Assembly: GCF_001642475.1 (NCBI RefSeq)
Contig: NW_019173991.1
Span: forward strand, 62,001-126,000
Reading direction: 5' to 3'
From: Fonsecaea monophora
Lineage: Eukaryota > Ascomycota > Eurotiomycetes > Chaetothyriales > Herpotrichiellaceae
Length of the DNA stretch: 64,000 nt
Below are positions 11,234 through 22,910 of the stretch, in pieces (positions within the stretch are counted from its first letter, which is position 1; every line of letters starts with the position of its first letter). A model generated the notes under the pieces. It was not told the origin of the DNA, did not search any database, and was given only the letters and a program-made list of their open reading frames with translations. A program made the position numbers and the translations under genes.

Positions 11234-12566
11234 GCGAAGAGATGACCGGACGAGATCAACGCCATCACGAGATTGAAATGGCTCCAACCAAAAAAAACAA
11301 CAACAACAGCAATGATGGTAGGCAAGGGCCTAACCATCCAATAGCGCCAATCGTAGCGCTGGAAATATGCATTCCCTGCAGAAGTCAGGAAATAAGGCAG
11401 CCGCTGTCATCAACATCGAGTTTGCCATGCCGAGCAGATGAAAGACAAGCACAGTCTTCTGGACAAGTCGAAAAGGGTTAAGAAGAGAGCTGGCAAAGCC
11501 GAATTACTTCGGCTCCAGCGAGGTTGCCGGAAAGTGCGGTGAGGTGAAGATCAATATGGTGTCAACAAGTCTCAGAAAAAACTGTCAATTTTCCTTCTGG
11601 CTGCCGTGTTATATACACAATCCGCAAGGCTCGGAATCATCTCCACTCTCAGCAATTTAGGATATAGCAGAGACTCTCCATTGTTCACACGTCTGTTTGC
11701 TGCCAATCTCCATATGCTCCCATTTCCTTCTCAATGTTTCTGTTGAGACCGCTGCAAGCGAAGGGTCCTGTCGGTGAAGAGCTTCCTAGCCATAGCAAAG
11801 CAAGCAGCGAACAAGGCGAAGCTACAACGGCAAGAAAACGTATCAGTATTTGTCTCGAGATCCAGTATTTTTGCTCAATTGTGCTTCCAAGTTCGTTAAG
11901 AACGGATATACGTACGAAATGACAACGCCGAGAGGGAGCAACTCCGGGGGGATTCTCTTAAGCATGCGAATTCTCTGGGTGATGGTGTGCGCTGCGGGTT
12001 GTCAATGTCAGTTGCTTGGTCGAAGGTCTATAGGTCAGCCCGTCTTACCACTTTGGTCGTCCTCCTGTTAGAGATAGTTAGTATGAGTCTTCCACCATCC
12101 GGCACATACTCCTGCTCACCTTAGCCCTGAACCTGGCTCGGGTGTTGTGGAATGGTCTGGCAGTCTGTTTTTGGGCGGATTGACGGAAGGCAGCTTGCCG
12201 CATGCCAGCTGCCCGAAGGGGCTGCAGCCTCAAGAGTCTCACAGTGTTCATCCTTGCTGTGTGCTTGGAGGCGGAGTGGAGAGTTAGAAGCGAAGCTGAA
12301 GAAAGAGATGTTTGGGACGAGGAAGAGTGACGTTGGAGTTGGTCGCAGTTGAAGTTGCTCCCAAGCTCTGTGCAGTACGACAGCCAATCAGAATCAGGCC
12401 ACTCTTGTTACGCCTTAGTAGCTTCTGCAACCTCCGACTTTCAACCTCATTGCAGTCCTCAGGTGACAACCTCCCCTCTGAAGCTTCCCTTTTCAGCTCA
12501 ACCTCAACACTCGAGCTTCTGTCTATATTCCACCGCGTTCACAAGAGGATCCTACCACCTGACAAG
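11234..12566. other. intergenic, no supported gene
   Basis: About 1.3 kb between the RRM gene and COX12, both on the plus strand. Only short frames without domains. The last 150-200 bp, rich in CTC and CAACCTC, probably contain the COX12 promoter and leader. Confidence 0.5.
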
Positions 12567-13019
12567 ATGACTCAAATTGAGGTCCCTGACGCTGAGGAGC
12601 TCGGCGGCAACGTCACCAAACCCTTCAAGTTTGTTACGGGTACGAAGGCTTCCAGGTCCACGACTGCTTTGAAATTCGTGCTAACGATATAACAGCTGGA
12701 TACGACGCCCGTTTCCCCAACCAGAACCAGTACGTTCCCTTCCACCGTGGCCGAAAACATCCAGCAGCCTAATCGTGGGTATTCTAGGACAAAACATTGT
12801 TGGCAAAACTACGTCGATTATCACAAGTGTATTCTTGCAAAGGGCGAAGATTTCAAGCCATGCAGACAGGTATATGCCCATGGCCCAAAAGACCGGGACT
12901 CATATGCTGACCTGTTTCAGTTCTATTTGGCATATCGATCGCTGTGCCCTAGCTCTTGGGTTCATAGGTGGGACGATCAGCGTGAGGCTGGAAACTTTCC
13001 CGTCGACTTGGAGCACTAG
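12567..13019 (+). CDS. COX12: cytochrome c oxidase subunit VIb (Cox12)
   Basis: Four small exons, 12567-12639, 12696-12729, 12788-12869 and 12921-13019, with introns of 56, 58 and 51 nt (95 aa). It has the subunit VIb core GYDARFPNQNQTKHCWQNY, then YVDYHKCILAKGEDFKPC and the C-terminal WDDQREAGNFP. The twin-cysteine motif is CX9C (C40, C50) followed by CX10C (C61, C72), the substrate pattern for Mia40 oxidative folding in the mitochondrial intermembrane space. Cox12 sits at the dimer face of complex IV. It is slightly longer than the yeast protein because of the N-terminus (residues 1-24). All exon joints fall in phase. Confidence 0.96.
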
Positions 13020-13709
13020 AGAGTCGAATGAGTTATCGGGATGCAGATGGAGGAAGAAAAAACCCGGCCTACAGACGCGGAGTTCTCACGGCAAGCCCAG
13101 GGTGGCATGGATATTGTACATAGACCCAGATGAAACCAGTGGCAGCCAACACACTCCTCCAATACAGCTACGTGCGTGGTCCGATGCATCGTTGTACTGC
13201 TTTCAGTCTGTGTCTATCATGCAGCTTCCAGACCTGTGTATTGGGCCGCCGAAAGTGTCTACTAATATTCGTGGGTTCAACAATAACCACAGCAATCGTA
13301 CCGTGCTGATGCGCAAAAATTCGATTGGTTCAGGAATAGATAGTACTTGGCTCAAGGTTCCCATAGATGTTAACGCTATCATTTGAGGGCAGTGTGAGCC
13401 CCATGGTACTGTTTTGCCAGGTCACTCCTGCATATGTCGCCCTTGATCCCAAGGGGTCGATGCGTTCACAGCACCAGATGCAGTTGCTCATGTGAGCTCT
13501 GGGGTCTTCTATTCGATGCTTGAGCTAGTGCTCTCAGTGCCAACCGCCCGAAGGCCGCTGTTGTCCCTCGGATCGCCCGCCAGGACCAACGCAGCAGTAA
13601 GACAATGATCAAGCCCTTTAGTTGTCATCTTCCGCAAGGCTTCTCTTGGGGTCTTCTCTAACCGGCATTGATGTAGGCTGTCTAGACACGACCGCTCATC
13701 CAATTCTTT
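13020..13709. other. tail-to-tail intergenic region
   Basis: 3' flanks of COX12 (plus) and the Nudix gene (minus). Open frames here overlap COX12 in the wrong frame or lack any domain. Nothing else seen. Confidence 0.5.
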
Positions 13710-14246
13710 TCATTTCTTGACCGAACTCCTCCTCAATGCCTCCAACAACTCGGGCCGGGAGTTCAGTAGCTGAACTGCTTGTGCATAAGCATACCACTGC
13801 CTGGATCTCTTGTTCTTCTCGGGCCAGTTATCCTTCTCCTCGGTCACGACAGCTTCGAAGAAGTGGTAACTCGCTTTAGGAGCGTGTTTCGTAACGGCAG
13901 TTGTTGGCCTCGTATCCGGAATGTGACCCAGGTCTCTTTCGACCTTGCAGATGATCCCGGCTTCTTCCCACGCTTCTCGGACGGCAGCAACTGACGCCGA
14001 GGCTTCATCTAATTCCCAGCCGCCTTTGGGAAGCACCCAGCCATTACGCCGGGAGGATTGAATGAGTAGAACTCGGGTCTTGTCTGCAGACAGGGGGACA
14101 ACACCTGCGACCAGTCTCTCGCCCTTTGTTCCATAGCCTGCAACACGATGAGCACAAGAAATTCAAGCTGACCGAAAAAAAGCAGTGGCATACATACGCT
14201 GATTGGCCGTGCCGGTGCGAGAGGTCATGGACATTTCTTTGGCCAT
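13710..14246 (-). CDS. Nudix hydrolase, diphosphoinositol polyphosphate / diadenosine polyphosphate phosphohydrolase (Aps1/Ddp1 type)
   Basis: Two exons on the minus strand, 14246-14198 and 14137-13710, intron 60 nt (158 aa). The start MAKEMSMTSRTGTANQR leads into YGTKGERLVAGVVPLSADK, then VLLIQSSRRNGWVLPKGGWE. The Nudix box follows: GGWELDE...REAWEEAGI, with the metal-binding REAWEE intact. The first box glutamate sits one place early relative to the general Nudix consensus, as it also does in yeast Ddp1, so this is a family trait. The GGW and VLPKGGW context fits enzymes that cleave inositol pyrophosphates and Ap5A/Ap6A. Likely cytosolic or nuclear, in inositol pyrophosphate turnover. Substrate is inferred from family. 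Confidence 0.9.
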
Positions 14247-15828
14247 GATTGTGGGAACCGCCGGGCTTGGACGGACGGCCACAAGCCAGAAGTCTTTAAG
14301 GAAAGAACCGTTTGGGTACGACTGTCTCGGAGGGATATTCTAGGCTAACAAAGTGGCAGAAGCGAACGTAGAAAGAGACGGTGAAGAAAGGCACGTGGGA
14401 ACACTATCGAGCTGCTCCCGGGTGCAAGGCGGCGAGGTCAGTCTCTAGAAAGAGAAGACGAAGGGGATCAAAGATGACCCATGGTGACGATAGCAGCGGG
14501 GTGTGCGATACAGCGCATGAATGAGGGAGACCTTCAGTCCCGTGTGGCACGGGGCTGAGGGAACGAAGTTGACGTGTAGAGCATCCTGAGGAAGGGAATA
14601 GCCATAGTTATGTAGCCTTTTGGACAAGTTTAGTTTTTTTGGCAGTTGAGTGTCGGAGGTGCAGGTGCATAGTGGGTGGACACTCATGGGGGAGCACGAA
14701 AAAAAACATCGGTAGCGGCGATTTCCTGACCTGGGCGAGGGCGGGCAATGGCGAATCGCAGTTTCCGACCAGTGACCCAGCGGTGCCAGGGGACAGGGAA
14801 CGAGGCATGCGAGGCCATCAAGCCATGTTCCATTCTCTTTTGCTTTTGATGCTGCATGCTTGATTCATTGCTCGCTCATGGTCCATCGACGTCCCTCGTG
14901 CCTCATGCCTCATGACTGATGCGGCTAGAGACGCTGCGGCAGGAGAACGACCAGGCACTCCCTCACTTCATCGAGTGGGATTTTTGGTATTTTATTTGGC
15001 TTCCCAAACGGCATCAGAGGCTTGTCAACCGACTAATTGCTAGGTTCCAGCACATCTGGTTCGCTCGAATCGCTGCGTCCTTTGCTGGCCCATGTCACTC
15101 CAAACCGCTTCCGTGTCCACTTCCAACGCTTCCACCGCTTCCACGCCATTCCCCCCTTCGAATCGAAGCACACGACGAACATACACGTGCCCATCTTCAC
15201 GTTTATACTGGTCTAAATTTCTGATACTCGACCCCCCGTCTTTCTTCCTCCTAACCGCCTTTTCTGCTTCCCTCGACGCTTCCAGTTACGGTTCCTCGGC
15301 TTGATCGCCCTTAACACCGCTCATCCAAACAACCTCCAGTTCGCCTCGGGGCTAACGGTGCCCCTCCTCAGACTGCTCACGCGAGCGCCCAAGATCCAGG
15401 CAGGAAGTGGGGGTTCTCTCCTGAAAGACTGCTGCGTTGTGTTCCAGCCTTTAAGGTCCAGTACACCAGTACACCGCGCACTGCCAGAGTATCCTCCATT
15501 GGTTGCCTCGGAGCCAGTCGTGTGCATATCCCACGAACGAGTTCCACGGGAAGCATTGCCTGGATATGACTGTGGGTTCTCCGGCCGATAAGTTGCTCCT
15601 TTGATGCCCTTGTGTCGGACCGCCTGTGACCTTGGATATTGATGGGAATTCGTCATTGCCTGCCTGCCAACGGGAACCAGGTGACATCATATTGAGCCGC
15701 GAATGAGTCGTCATTCTGCCTCGCTGGGAGACCGACTTGTCCATTCAAAGATACTTGTGTAATGCGTGAAGGCTCAGATATTCCTTCTTTGGCTTGAGCA
15801 GGGGATCCACTCGTGCTCGCGGTTGATC
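14247..15828. other. divergent intergenic region, no supported gene
   Basis: 1.6 kb between the Nudix gene (minus) and ATE1 (plus). Scattered frames of 60-110 codons lack domains and overlap on both strands. Promoters of both genes are expected here. No repeat or RNA gene seen. Confidence 0.5.
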
Positions 15829-17822
15829 ATGACAAACGAAATCTCACTTTTGAAGCCCCTTGGTAAGTTCTATTTGCGACGGACAACTGACCCTGGTTCC
15901 TTCACAAACATGAGCCATGGCCCGACCCGCTTGTCCTGGGCTATCATATTATGTTGGCCACCTGTTCAGCGAGGCTGGCTCCCCTGCGTCGAGCAGATGA
16001 TTGAATCTGACTGTGATCAGGCTATCAGAGAAAGAATTGGTGTGGATATTGCAAGAATGCCGCAGGCAGTAGGTCACCGTCCTTCCCCAGCGCCCTGGCG
16101 TTATTTGCCACCTACCCCTTGTCTATGTTTTCTTTTGCAGAGGCCTTAGCTGAAAGTGCAGGCTCCTCGTATTACATGTCGTGTGACAACATGCGAGTCG
16201 ATCACTATCAATACCTGATGGACAGGGGCTGGAGGAGATCAGGATCGCTCTATTACAAACCGGACCTCCTGCGTTCATGTTGTCCCCACTACACGATACG
16301 GTATGAGATGCTTTACAACAAAAACAATATGGTGGAGGCCCGCTAATATCCACAGTCTCAAGGCATCAGAATTCCGACCCGCAAAAGACCAACGACAAGT
16401 GATGAATCGATGGAACAACTACGTTCTCGGCCCAGAATACAAACGAAAAGCTGCTATGCTGTGCCCACAATCGCGAGAGCAAGTTGAAGCACATGGTTGT
16501 GGGAATGCAGCTAACATGCACAGGGAAAAGCGCCGTCTGAGAGACAAATTTGACCTGTCGACCGCGGTCCACAAAGCGGAATACGACAATGTTAAGCGTC
16601 CAGTGGGCAAAAAGACTGGTGTGTCCATTGAACCTGCTCATAGGTTCGAGGTCAATATCGAAGGCGATAGCTTCACAAAGGAGAAGTGAGTACCAGCACG
16701 AGCTTGCGACCTACATCTCACAAGCGTCAGATACGAGATCTTCTTGAAATATCAGTTGCGGATACACAAAGACCCTGCATCCCGGTGGAAAGAGTCTGAC
16801 TTCAAGCGATTCTTATGCACTGGTCTTGACCGGAAGATTCTCAAGATCGGCGGCAAGACACTCAAACTGGGGTCGTACCACCAGTGCTATCGCCTTGATG
16901 GAAAGCTGGTGGCTGTTGCGGTTCTCGACCTTCTACCCCATGCCGTCAGCTCAGTCTATCTCTTGTAAGTTCTGATCTTTTCAACTTGGAATACACTACT
17001 CATCACTCACAAGCTATGATCCTGAGTACGAGGCCTGGGATCTGGGAAAGATGAGTGCCCTGCGAGAGATATCGCTCGCCAAAGAAGTCGGTTACGAGTA
17101 CTATTACATGGGTGTGTTGAGAGTGCCTTTCGCGTGTTTAATGGCTCATCACAAGTAGGCTATTATATCCACACATGTACAAAGATGCGCTACAAAGCCG
17201 CTTTCTCTCCGACCTACATTCTCGGTATGTCAACCTGTTACATGCCACATCCTTCGCTGACGACTTTTTAGACCCAGAGAGCTATGAATGGAATCTTTTC
17301 GATGATAAATATCGCCAGGAGCTCGACAAGAGGAAATACGTCTCTCCTTCCCGTGATCGGAAACGTGGAGTGGATGCTGCCGAGGGCACCATTCAACAAG
17401 CAGGTGCCAGAGGGACTTCGGATAGCGGCCCTGCTCCTAAAACCACGAAAGAAAGAGGACGAATGTTTGACGATGAACAAGATCTAGAGTTCGACGAACC
17501 CCCAAGCGACGAAGAAGATGCGGAAATACCCGAAGGATCCTTGTTTGATTACGAGATACCCGGTGTGCTGACGAAAGATGAAGTGAAACGTCTTGATCTC
17601 GACCACTGGCGCCTCGTCGTAGGCAATACTCTGATCGAGTTAGAGGTATAAGCTCCCAGCTTCCGAGGGTCGATCAGCGTCTTACTAACCACTTTGTAGG
17701 ATCTCCGGGACTGGGAAGATGGGAAAATTGACGACCCGGATACTATGAAAGGAATGGCGGCAGAACTTGCTGCAGTTACGGGGCCGAAACTCCTCCAGAA
17801 CAGTGCGCTGGCAGTATTCTGA
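15829..17822 (+). CDS. ATE1: arginyl-tRNA--protein transferase (ATE1)
   Basis: Nine exons: 15829-15862, 16021-16068, 16141-16300, 16356-16685, 16731-16964, 17014-17111, 17159-17224, 17272-17645 and 17700-17822 (488 aa). Introns are 45-158 nt and all joints keep phase. Residues 12-24 give GYQRKNWCGYCKN, the N-terminal Cys motif of ATE1. The ATE_N region continues through YLMDRGWRRSG, then YYKPDLLRSCCPHYTIR. The C-terminal domain has KRFLCTGL, LGSYHQCYRLDGKLVAVAV, LLPHAVSSVYLFYDP and GYYIHTCTKMRYKA. The enzyme moves arginine from Arg-tRNA to N-terminal Asp, Glu or oxidised Cys and so creates N-degrons for the Ubr1 ligase. An acidic stretch around residues 360-390 is fungal-type filler. The first two coding exons are only 34 and 48 nt, so gene finders may miss the true N-terminus. 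Confidence 0.95.
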
Positions 17823-18877
17823 CAACCAGGACCAATTATACCCTCGCGACAATGATGAGCGAGAGCAGTCAGGCCACTTCGGAGTTCAACTATGTACAAA
17901 ACCGGCTCTCAGCCCAGGTGGCCTCAAGACGACACCGCAGTCCTTACAACTTATACGGCCGCTGCACCTGAATCTCCCTCGATACAGGCCCTACCTTGAC
18001 CAAGACTGCCACGAAAACCTACGACTGACTAGGATTGATGGCCTCGAATACATCCACGGAACATTTCACCCGACTGCACTCCTACGAAAGAATTCGACCT
18101 ATCGGTTACCAGCGCAATAAAGACAAGGAAGCTGGCGCCCAACAGGTGGGCGAGCTCCTCTCTGGATGCCATCATAGTTGAGATATCTCGGCTGTTGAGA
18201 GGCTCACCCTTAGAATGCAAGCTGAAATGATTCTCTTCAGAGCGCCGCGCCTAGTACGACCAGCACTACGATTACCTCGAAGTCAAGTCAAGATGTTGCT
18301 TCGGATAGAAACCAAGATCTAGGTTCAGATCAAACAGCCGGACGGTGATGTGGAAGTTGTGGTGACTATTCAGAATCCTGGCAACCTTGTCCGCTTCCAT
18401 CCCTACCAACATCACTTCTGACACCCGGACGAAACTCTTCGTGTCCCCGACGGAAGAAATATTGGCATGGAATATCTATGTGATAGTTCGTGACTAGTTG
18501 TGAGCGATACAGCCAGACTGGGGATGAAACAATGGGCAAAATAAAACGATGTTGCTTGATTGCCAACCCTATATCGATTTGTCTTTATCATCCTTCCGTT
18601 GGATATTTCTCTACATATCACGGCACCAAACACCTGTTCATCAGGAATCGCCAGTTGATATGTGTGCTCTCGGTTCGCATGAGTGGTCCCCCCGAATCGA
18701 AGGACATACTTATCCATCTGTTGCTGCCTTCCAAACGACTGGGAGTGAAGATCAAACAACCCCTTTTTGTGTGACTCTTTAGGGGGTGACTGACTTTGCC
18801 ATGAAATCGGCGATATGTAAACGGAAAAGTGAAACCTCATGCAGGCGTTGATGCCTTTTCTTTTTCTTTTTTGTCGG
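17823..18877. other. intergenic, no supported gene
   Basis: About 1.05 kb after ATE1. No domain-bearing frame. The right end has a pyrimidine tract (about 18855-18872) leading into the TATA-like element of the secreted-protein gene. Confidence 0.5.
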
Positions 18878-18884
18878 TATAAAC
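18878..18884 (+). promoter_or_regulatory. TATA-like element of the secreted repeat protein gene
   Basis: TATAAAC stands 83 bp before the ATG at 18967, directly after a run of CTTTTCTTTTTCTTTTTTG. Pyrimidine tract plus TATA is a common promoter layout for strongly or conditionally expressed fungal genes. Confidence 0.5.
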
Positions 18885-18966
18885 ATATTCCCTCTCTCCC
18901 CTAAGAAAACTTGGTCCCTACTAGCGACGTCTTCAACCTGCGGAACTGACATCAAAGGAATTCGAT

Positions 18967-20115
18967 ATGATGAAAATTCTATTTGCGTCTCTAAGCCTTC
19001 TGGCCTTGGGTGATCTTGCCTTGGGTCTCAATCACAATGTCGACACAGTACTTGATACACAGCCATACCATCGCATGCCGATTCCAACGACAGTCCTGAT
19101 ACGTCCTTCCACAACCACCACAGTCAACCAATTGATCTCCCCCTCGTTGCAAGCGAAGGGTAGGCGCGTGTGCGAGGGGGAAATGTCCTTTTGCAACACC
19201 GCAGGCAATTGTTGTCCGGCAAATACTTACTGCACCGTGGAAATTTTCCAAAACGGAGCCTGTTGCGGACACGGTGCTTCCTGTACTGGCCTGTCCAGTC
19301 CCGTCACCGGGCTCGCCACGGGTAGCTGGCCAGCTTCCAGCGCTGCGAGTGCGCAGAGAGCGCCGGGGGTCTTTGTTGGCCTCGCACATTGGCTGAATCT
19401 CGGTTCGGGCTATCCTGTAAGCGACACATCTGCCAGCGACGGCGTGGTTGGTGATGTGTGCTTTGAAGAAGAGAACCTCTCTCCCGAGGCATCTGTCCCT
19501 GGCGCAGATATCAAGAAAGGAGGCGGATGCGGTCACGGGGGTGGTCACGGCGGCAGTCACGGCGGCAGTGATGGCGATCACGGAACAGAAGGAGGAGATG
19601 TTGGAAGGGGATCCGCAGGAGCAGGGTTTCAGGGCGCTGGGGGCAGAGGTGCAACAGGGGGAGTGAGTGAAGCTGCCCCGGTGCCTCTGCCCTTGAAGTT
19701 GTTGGGGTTTCCTTTCGTTCTTGCGCGACACGCCGGGGCAGCCACTCACCCAACCATCAACATGACCTCGGACGCAATTGGCAAGCTTAAGCTCATGGGA
19801 GCTAATGAGGCTATGATCATGGCCCAGAACAAAACAAGCAGTGCCGCCAGCATGCCTCGACCTCGGAGGGTGTTTGGCCTGGGTTTTGCTCTGATCCATC
19901 GAGTCAGAGCAGCCACGCCTCCGATCAAGACCACGATCCCACATCCATCGGCCGTGGCCAAATTCATTGGGGGTAACGCCTATTACCTCGAGAAAATGAA
20001 CTACACGAGCAACGCAGCGGACAGGGCTCAATCGCCACGGGTAGTGAGTGTTCCATTGGCCCTGGCAAGACACATAAAAACCACGGTGCTAGGCACTCAC
20101 AATGTCGACCAGTGA
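18967..20115 (+). CDS. secreted cysteine-rich, Gly/His-rich repeat protein, unrecognised family
   Basis: Single-exon frame of 382 aa with a clear signal peptide (MMKILFASLSLLALGDLALG). Residues 69-106 form a cysteine module with eight Cys, including NCCPANTYC and ACCGHGASC, as found in several fungal extracellular proteins. Residues 185-206 are a Gly/His/Ser run (GCGHGGGHGGSHGG) that could bind metal. A motif of the type P-x(3-4)-G-x-x-[FL]-[AV]-L-x-[RH] recurs at about 133-143, 240-254, 299-312 and 357-369. Its two central copies extend into about 55-residue repeats ending in N-glycosylation sequons (NKTS, NYTS). There is no transmembrane segment or GPI tail. I know no family with this arrangement; effector, wall protein or processed precursor are all possible. 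A 360-codon antisense frame covers it, but the signal peptide, repeats and upstream TATA favour this strand. Confidence 0.72.
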   Translation: MMKILFASLSLLALGDLALGLNHNVDTVLDTQPYHRMPIPTTVLIRPSTTTTVNQLISPSLQAKGRRVCEGEMSFCNTAGNCCPANTYCTVEIFQNGACCGHGASCTGLSSPVTGLATGSWPASSAASAQRAPGVFVGLAHWLNLGSGYPVSDTSASDGVVGDVCFEEENLSPEASVPGADIKKGGGCGHGGGHGGSHGGSDGDHGTEGGDVGRGSAGAGFQGAGGRGATGGVSEAAPVPLPLKLLGFPFVLARHAGAATHPTINMTSDAIGKLKLMGANEAMIMAQNKTSSAASMPRPRRVFGLGFALIHRVRAATPPIKTTIPHPSAVAKFIGGNAYYLEKMNYTSNAADRAQSPRVVSVPLALARHIKTTVLGTHNVDQ

Positions 20116-20612
20116 GATTAGCAGCAATGGCGTCCTTCCGGACGAGTTGGGTTGAAATGCTGGACGTGGAGGCTTGCTGGTAATTTGACACAAGACTAAA
20201 CTTTGGTGGACAGGCACAAGGGTGGCTGCGCGAGGAGTCTGGTGGTTCATTGGCCCTAGTACTAATACTTAGGCAGCATCAGAGAAGGACAGAAATCAGC
20301 ATCAATGATTTGTTCGTATGCAGACATTTGTCTCTTTTCTCGTTGATTCTTGATGTTTGTTTATGGAGCAGAGCAGTCCCAAAGGGGCACCTTTTCCGAA
20401 CACTGTTAAAGCAGCGACTCTACCGAAATGGCCTTTGCTCGGAGCTTGGACGCCGAGTCGTGTGTGCTTTGACTAAATTTCTCAATACTTCTTGACGGCC
20501 AGATAACTTTTCTATCCCATACACAAAACAGCTTTCCCTAAAGCTCATCGCAATCAAAGCCTTTTATCGTCCCTGTACTTTCTCAAGTCTACTCTCCCTC
20601 TCCGTCCACACG
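20116..20612. other. intergenic between secreted protein gene and MGE1
   Basis: About 500 bp holding the end of one transcript and the promoter of the next. CTC-rich leader sequence just before 20613. No other feature seen. Confidence 0.45.
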
Positions 20613-21469
20613 ATGTTTCGGAAGCAATTACTTCGCCAGGTGCGCACCATCTCAGACTCACTATCTGCGTCTCCGGCACGGATACGCCAGTCGCCATTTT
20701 CTTCCGCCACCTTCATATCTCCCCGGACATCCAGAAACGCCTACCTCTCAACACGGGTAGGACAGAGATGGCAATCCACCGACGCGCAGCCACAGAAGCC
20801 TGCCACGGAAGCGGCTCCTTCAGAAGAGGCAAAAGCCGCGGAGGAGGCAAAGGCAGACCCTCTAAAGGATGAGCTTGAGAAGGCCAAAAAGGAGGTTATC
20901 GACTTGAAGGTACTGTGCGGATTCCGCAATGTGTGCTCTGGATAATGCGACGCGGGCTAATACTTCGGGCTCTCTAGGACAAATACCTCCGCTCCGTTGC
21001 GGACTACCGCAACCTTCAAGAGCGAACCCGTCGAGACATGGAATCCGCTCGCCAGTTTGCCATCCAGCGGTTCGCATCCGACCTACTCGATTCAATAGAT
21101 AACCTGGATCGGGCACTCTCATCAGTGCCTCAAGAAGCCCTTGGGACCAACACCTCTTCCTCCGAACCTAATGTCGCCGCCTCTGCCGCATCCACCTCGG
21201 AGCCCAACAAGGACCTGGTCAATCTGTTCTCGGGCCTGAAGATGACGGAAGAAATTCTCATGTCCACCTTGAAAAAGCACGGTCTGGAGCGCTTCGACCC
21301 CCTGGAGGGCGGAGGGCGCAAATTCGACCCCAACACGGACGAGGCCACTTTCTTCACAAAAGTCGAGGGCAAAGAGGACGGTGATGTCTTTTACACCCAG
21401 AGCAAGGGATATAAACTGAACGGGCGTGTTGTGAGAGCGGCCAAGGTCGGAGTCGTAAAAAACTCGTAG
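20613..21469 (+). CDS. MGE1: mitochondrial GrpE nucleotide-exchange factor (Mge1)
   Basis: Two exons, 20613-20909 and 20978-21469, intron 68 nt (262 aa). The first about 50 residues are rich in Arg and Ser without acids (MFRKQLLRQVRTISDSL...), a mitochondrial presequence. A Glu/Ala/Lys helical segment follows. The GrpE core begins at the exon joint (DKYLRSVADYRNLQERTRRD) and runs through FASDLLDSIDNLDRAL, LFSGLKMTEEIL and KHGLERFDPLEGGGRKFDPN to the C-terminal KGYKLNGRVVRAAKVGVVK. Mge1 releases ADP from mitochondrial Hsp70 (Ssc1) during matrix import and folding. Its length matches fungal homologs, with a short Ser/Ala insertion near residues 145-165. Confidence 0.97.
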
Positions 21470-21705
21470 CCTTGGCTTGTTTCGACGTCAAAATTCGGGG
21501 CCACTTGTTTGACCCCGGTGTACCAAAAGTTTTGCGACCTTTCAATCTCGTTGCTTCCGTCTCTGCGCTTCCTGCATGTGGGTGACACCAAAAAGACAGG
21601 TTTAGAGATGACGCGAAGAAGGGATTCTACAAAAATCGGACGATATGTCGGCTCTCATCTTAGAAGTGACGGGATCACGGGAGAGTGGAGCTGCACATGG
21701 TGATA

Positions 21706-21706
<1 letters not shown>

Positions 21707-21736
<30 letters not shown>
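21707..21736. repeat. (TG)15 microsatellite
   Basis: Fifteen perfect TG dinucleotides in the 3' flank of MGE1. Likely length-variable between strains. Confidence 0.95.
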
Positions 21737-21738
<2 letters not shown>

Positions 21739-22234
21739 AGTTGTGTGACGGCTAACATGTTCCGTCTTGGAAAATCTGATGTGGAAGGGCACTGGGAATA
21801 ATAATGGGCATCGTGCAGGACGGCAATGGCGGCGGCTGAGGTTGGGATTTTTGGTGGTCTGTGTCTGTCTATCTGTCTGTCTATATCAAGCCCACCAGCG
21901 GTGTCGAGATGATGACCACGAATCCGCATGACATGTTGCTGCAACGTGCCTTCAAAAATGTACTTACACCCCCTGACATTCTCCCCTTCGGGCTCTTGGG
22001 CTCTTGGGCCCTCGGGTTCTCCTCTGCCTTTGTACAGCTTACTCCTCTTCTCTTCATTACATTATGTAGGCATGTAATTGGGATTACTAGCCAGACCTAC
22101 TACCTGCTACCGATGTAGCAGCCCTAGGTACGCACATCTTATTCTATTCTATTCAGAGAACACCTCTCCGCTGAAGGAAGATCTGAAGGTTCTGAAGAAA
22201 AGTGGAAGTAATGGGATAAGTAGTAATACAGTAT

Positions 22235-22252
22235 AAGTACAAGTACAAGTAC
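22235..22252. repeat. (AAGTAC)3 tandem hexamer
   Basis: Three perfect copies of AAGTAC, flanked by degenerate copies (CAGTATAAGTAC before, AGGAACAAGTAT after). Confidence 0.9.
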
Positions 22253-22910
22253 AGGAACAAGTATAATAATTATACATATACCTATACCTACATCTTTTCG
22301 CGAAAAACATTCCCGTGTTTTGTGCAGCTTTCCTTGGTATGGGAGTGGGTATATTTTGGAGGATTGAAGAGTTGAAGAGTTGAAGGGCACACGCGTGGTG
22401 GCCGTCCCGTCCCATGGTATACTTAGATCAAATACTGGCTGGCTGGTTGGTTGGCTCCTCAGGCAGGCAGGCAGGCGGGATGATGGACCTCCCATGATGA
22501 TGGGCCGAGTGGGATCGAGGAATTGTCGTCGTGCGGAAACCGCTTGTCTGTCCCCAAAAGGCGATCGTCAGCATCAGAGAATGGGGGATTTGCGCGACGA
22601 GGAAACCAGAAAGAGAGAAAATTGTTGATCCGTTAAAGATTCAGAAGAGGCAAATGCACAGTATAATCAAGTCGGTTGATCATATGGGGTTGAAACAATT
22701 ATGATTTAGGCAGTTCATCATTGGATCACAGAGAGATATCTGGGGATGAGACGCAAATGCGGGTCGGGGGTTCTTACCTGTCATGATAATCCGTTGGCCG
22801 CTAGCTGGGTGAACAACAGTAGACGGCGGCTTCGTGAGCTCCTTCACTCGGCGACGGCAGCGGTTATCTGACTGAACAGATCGCGGGCGGGCGACAAGGT
22901 CGGAAGCAAT

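Larger units (their letters stand above)
21470..22910. other. tail-to-tail intergenic region rich in simple repeats
   Basis: 1.4 kb between the converging MGE1 and MSF1 genes. It contains the (TG)15 tract, an imperfect TCTG run at about 21863-21886, and AAGTAC repeats, listed separately. No gene supported. Confidence 0.55.

Noticed and set aside
12775..13386. 203-codon plus frame overlapping COX12
   Set aside because: Wrong frame of the COX12 exons plus introns; COX12 is unmistakable and splices cleanly.
13950..14036. Nudix box with misplaced first glutamate suggesting an inactive enzyme
   Set aside because: Yeast Ddp1 has the same placement, and REAWEEAG is intact, so activity is expected.
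18991..20073. 360-codon minus-strand frame opposite the secreted repeat protein
   Set aside because: Composition is Cys/His/Ser-rich without domain, and it mirrors the codon bias of the plus strand. The plus strand has signal peptide, repeats and a TATA element.
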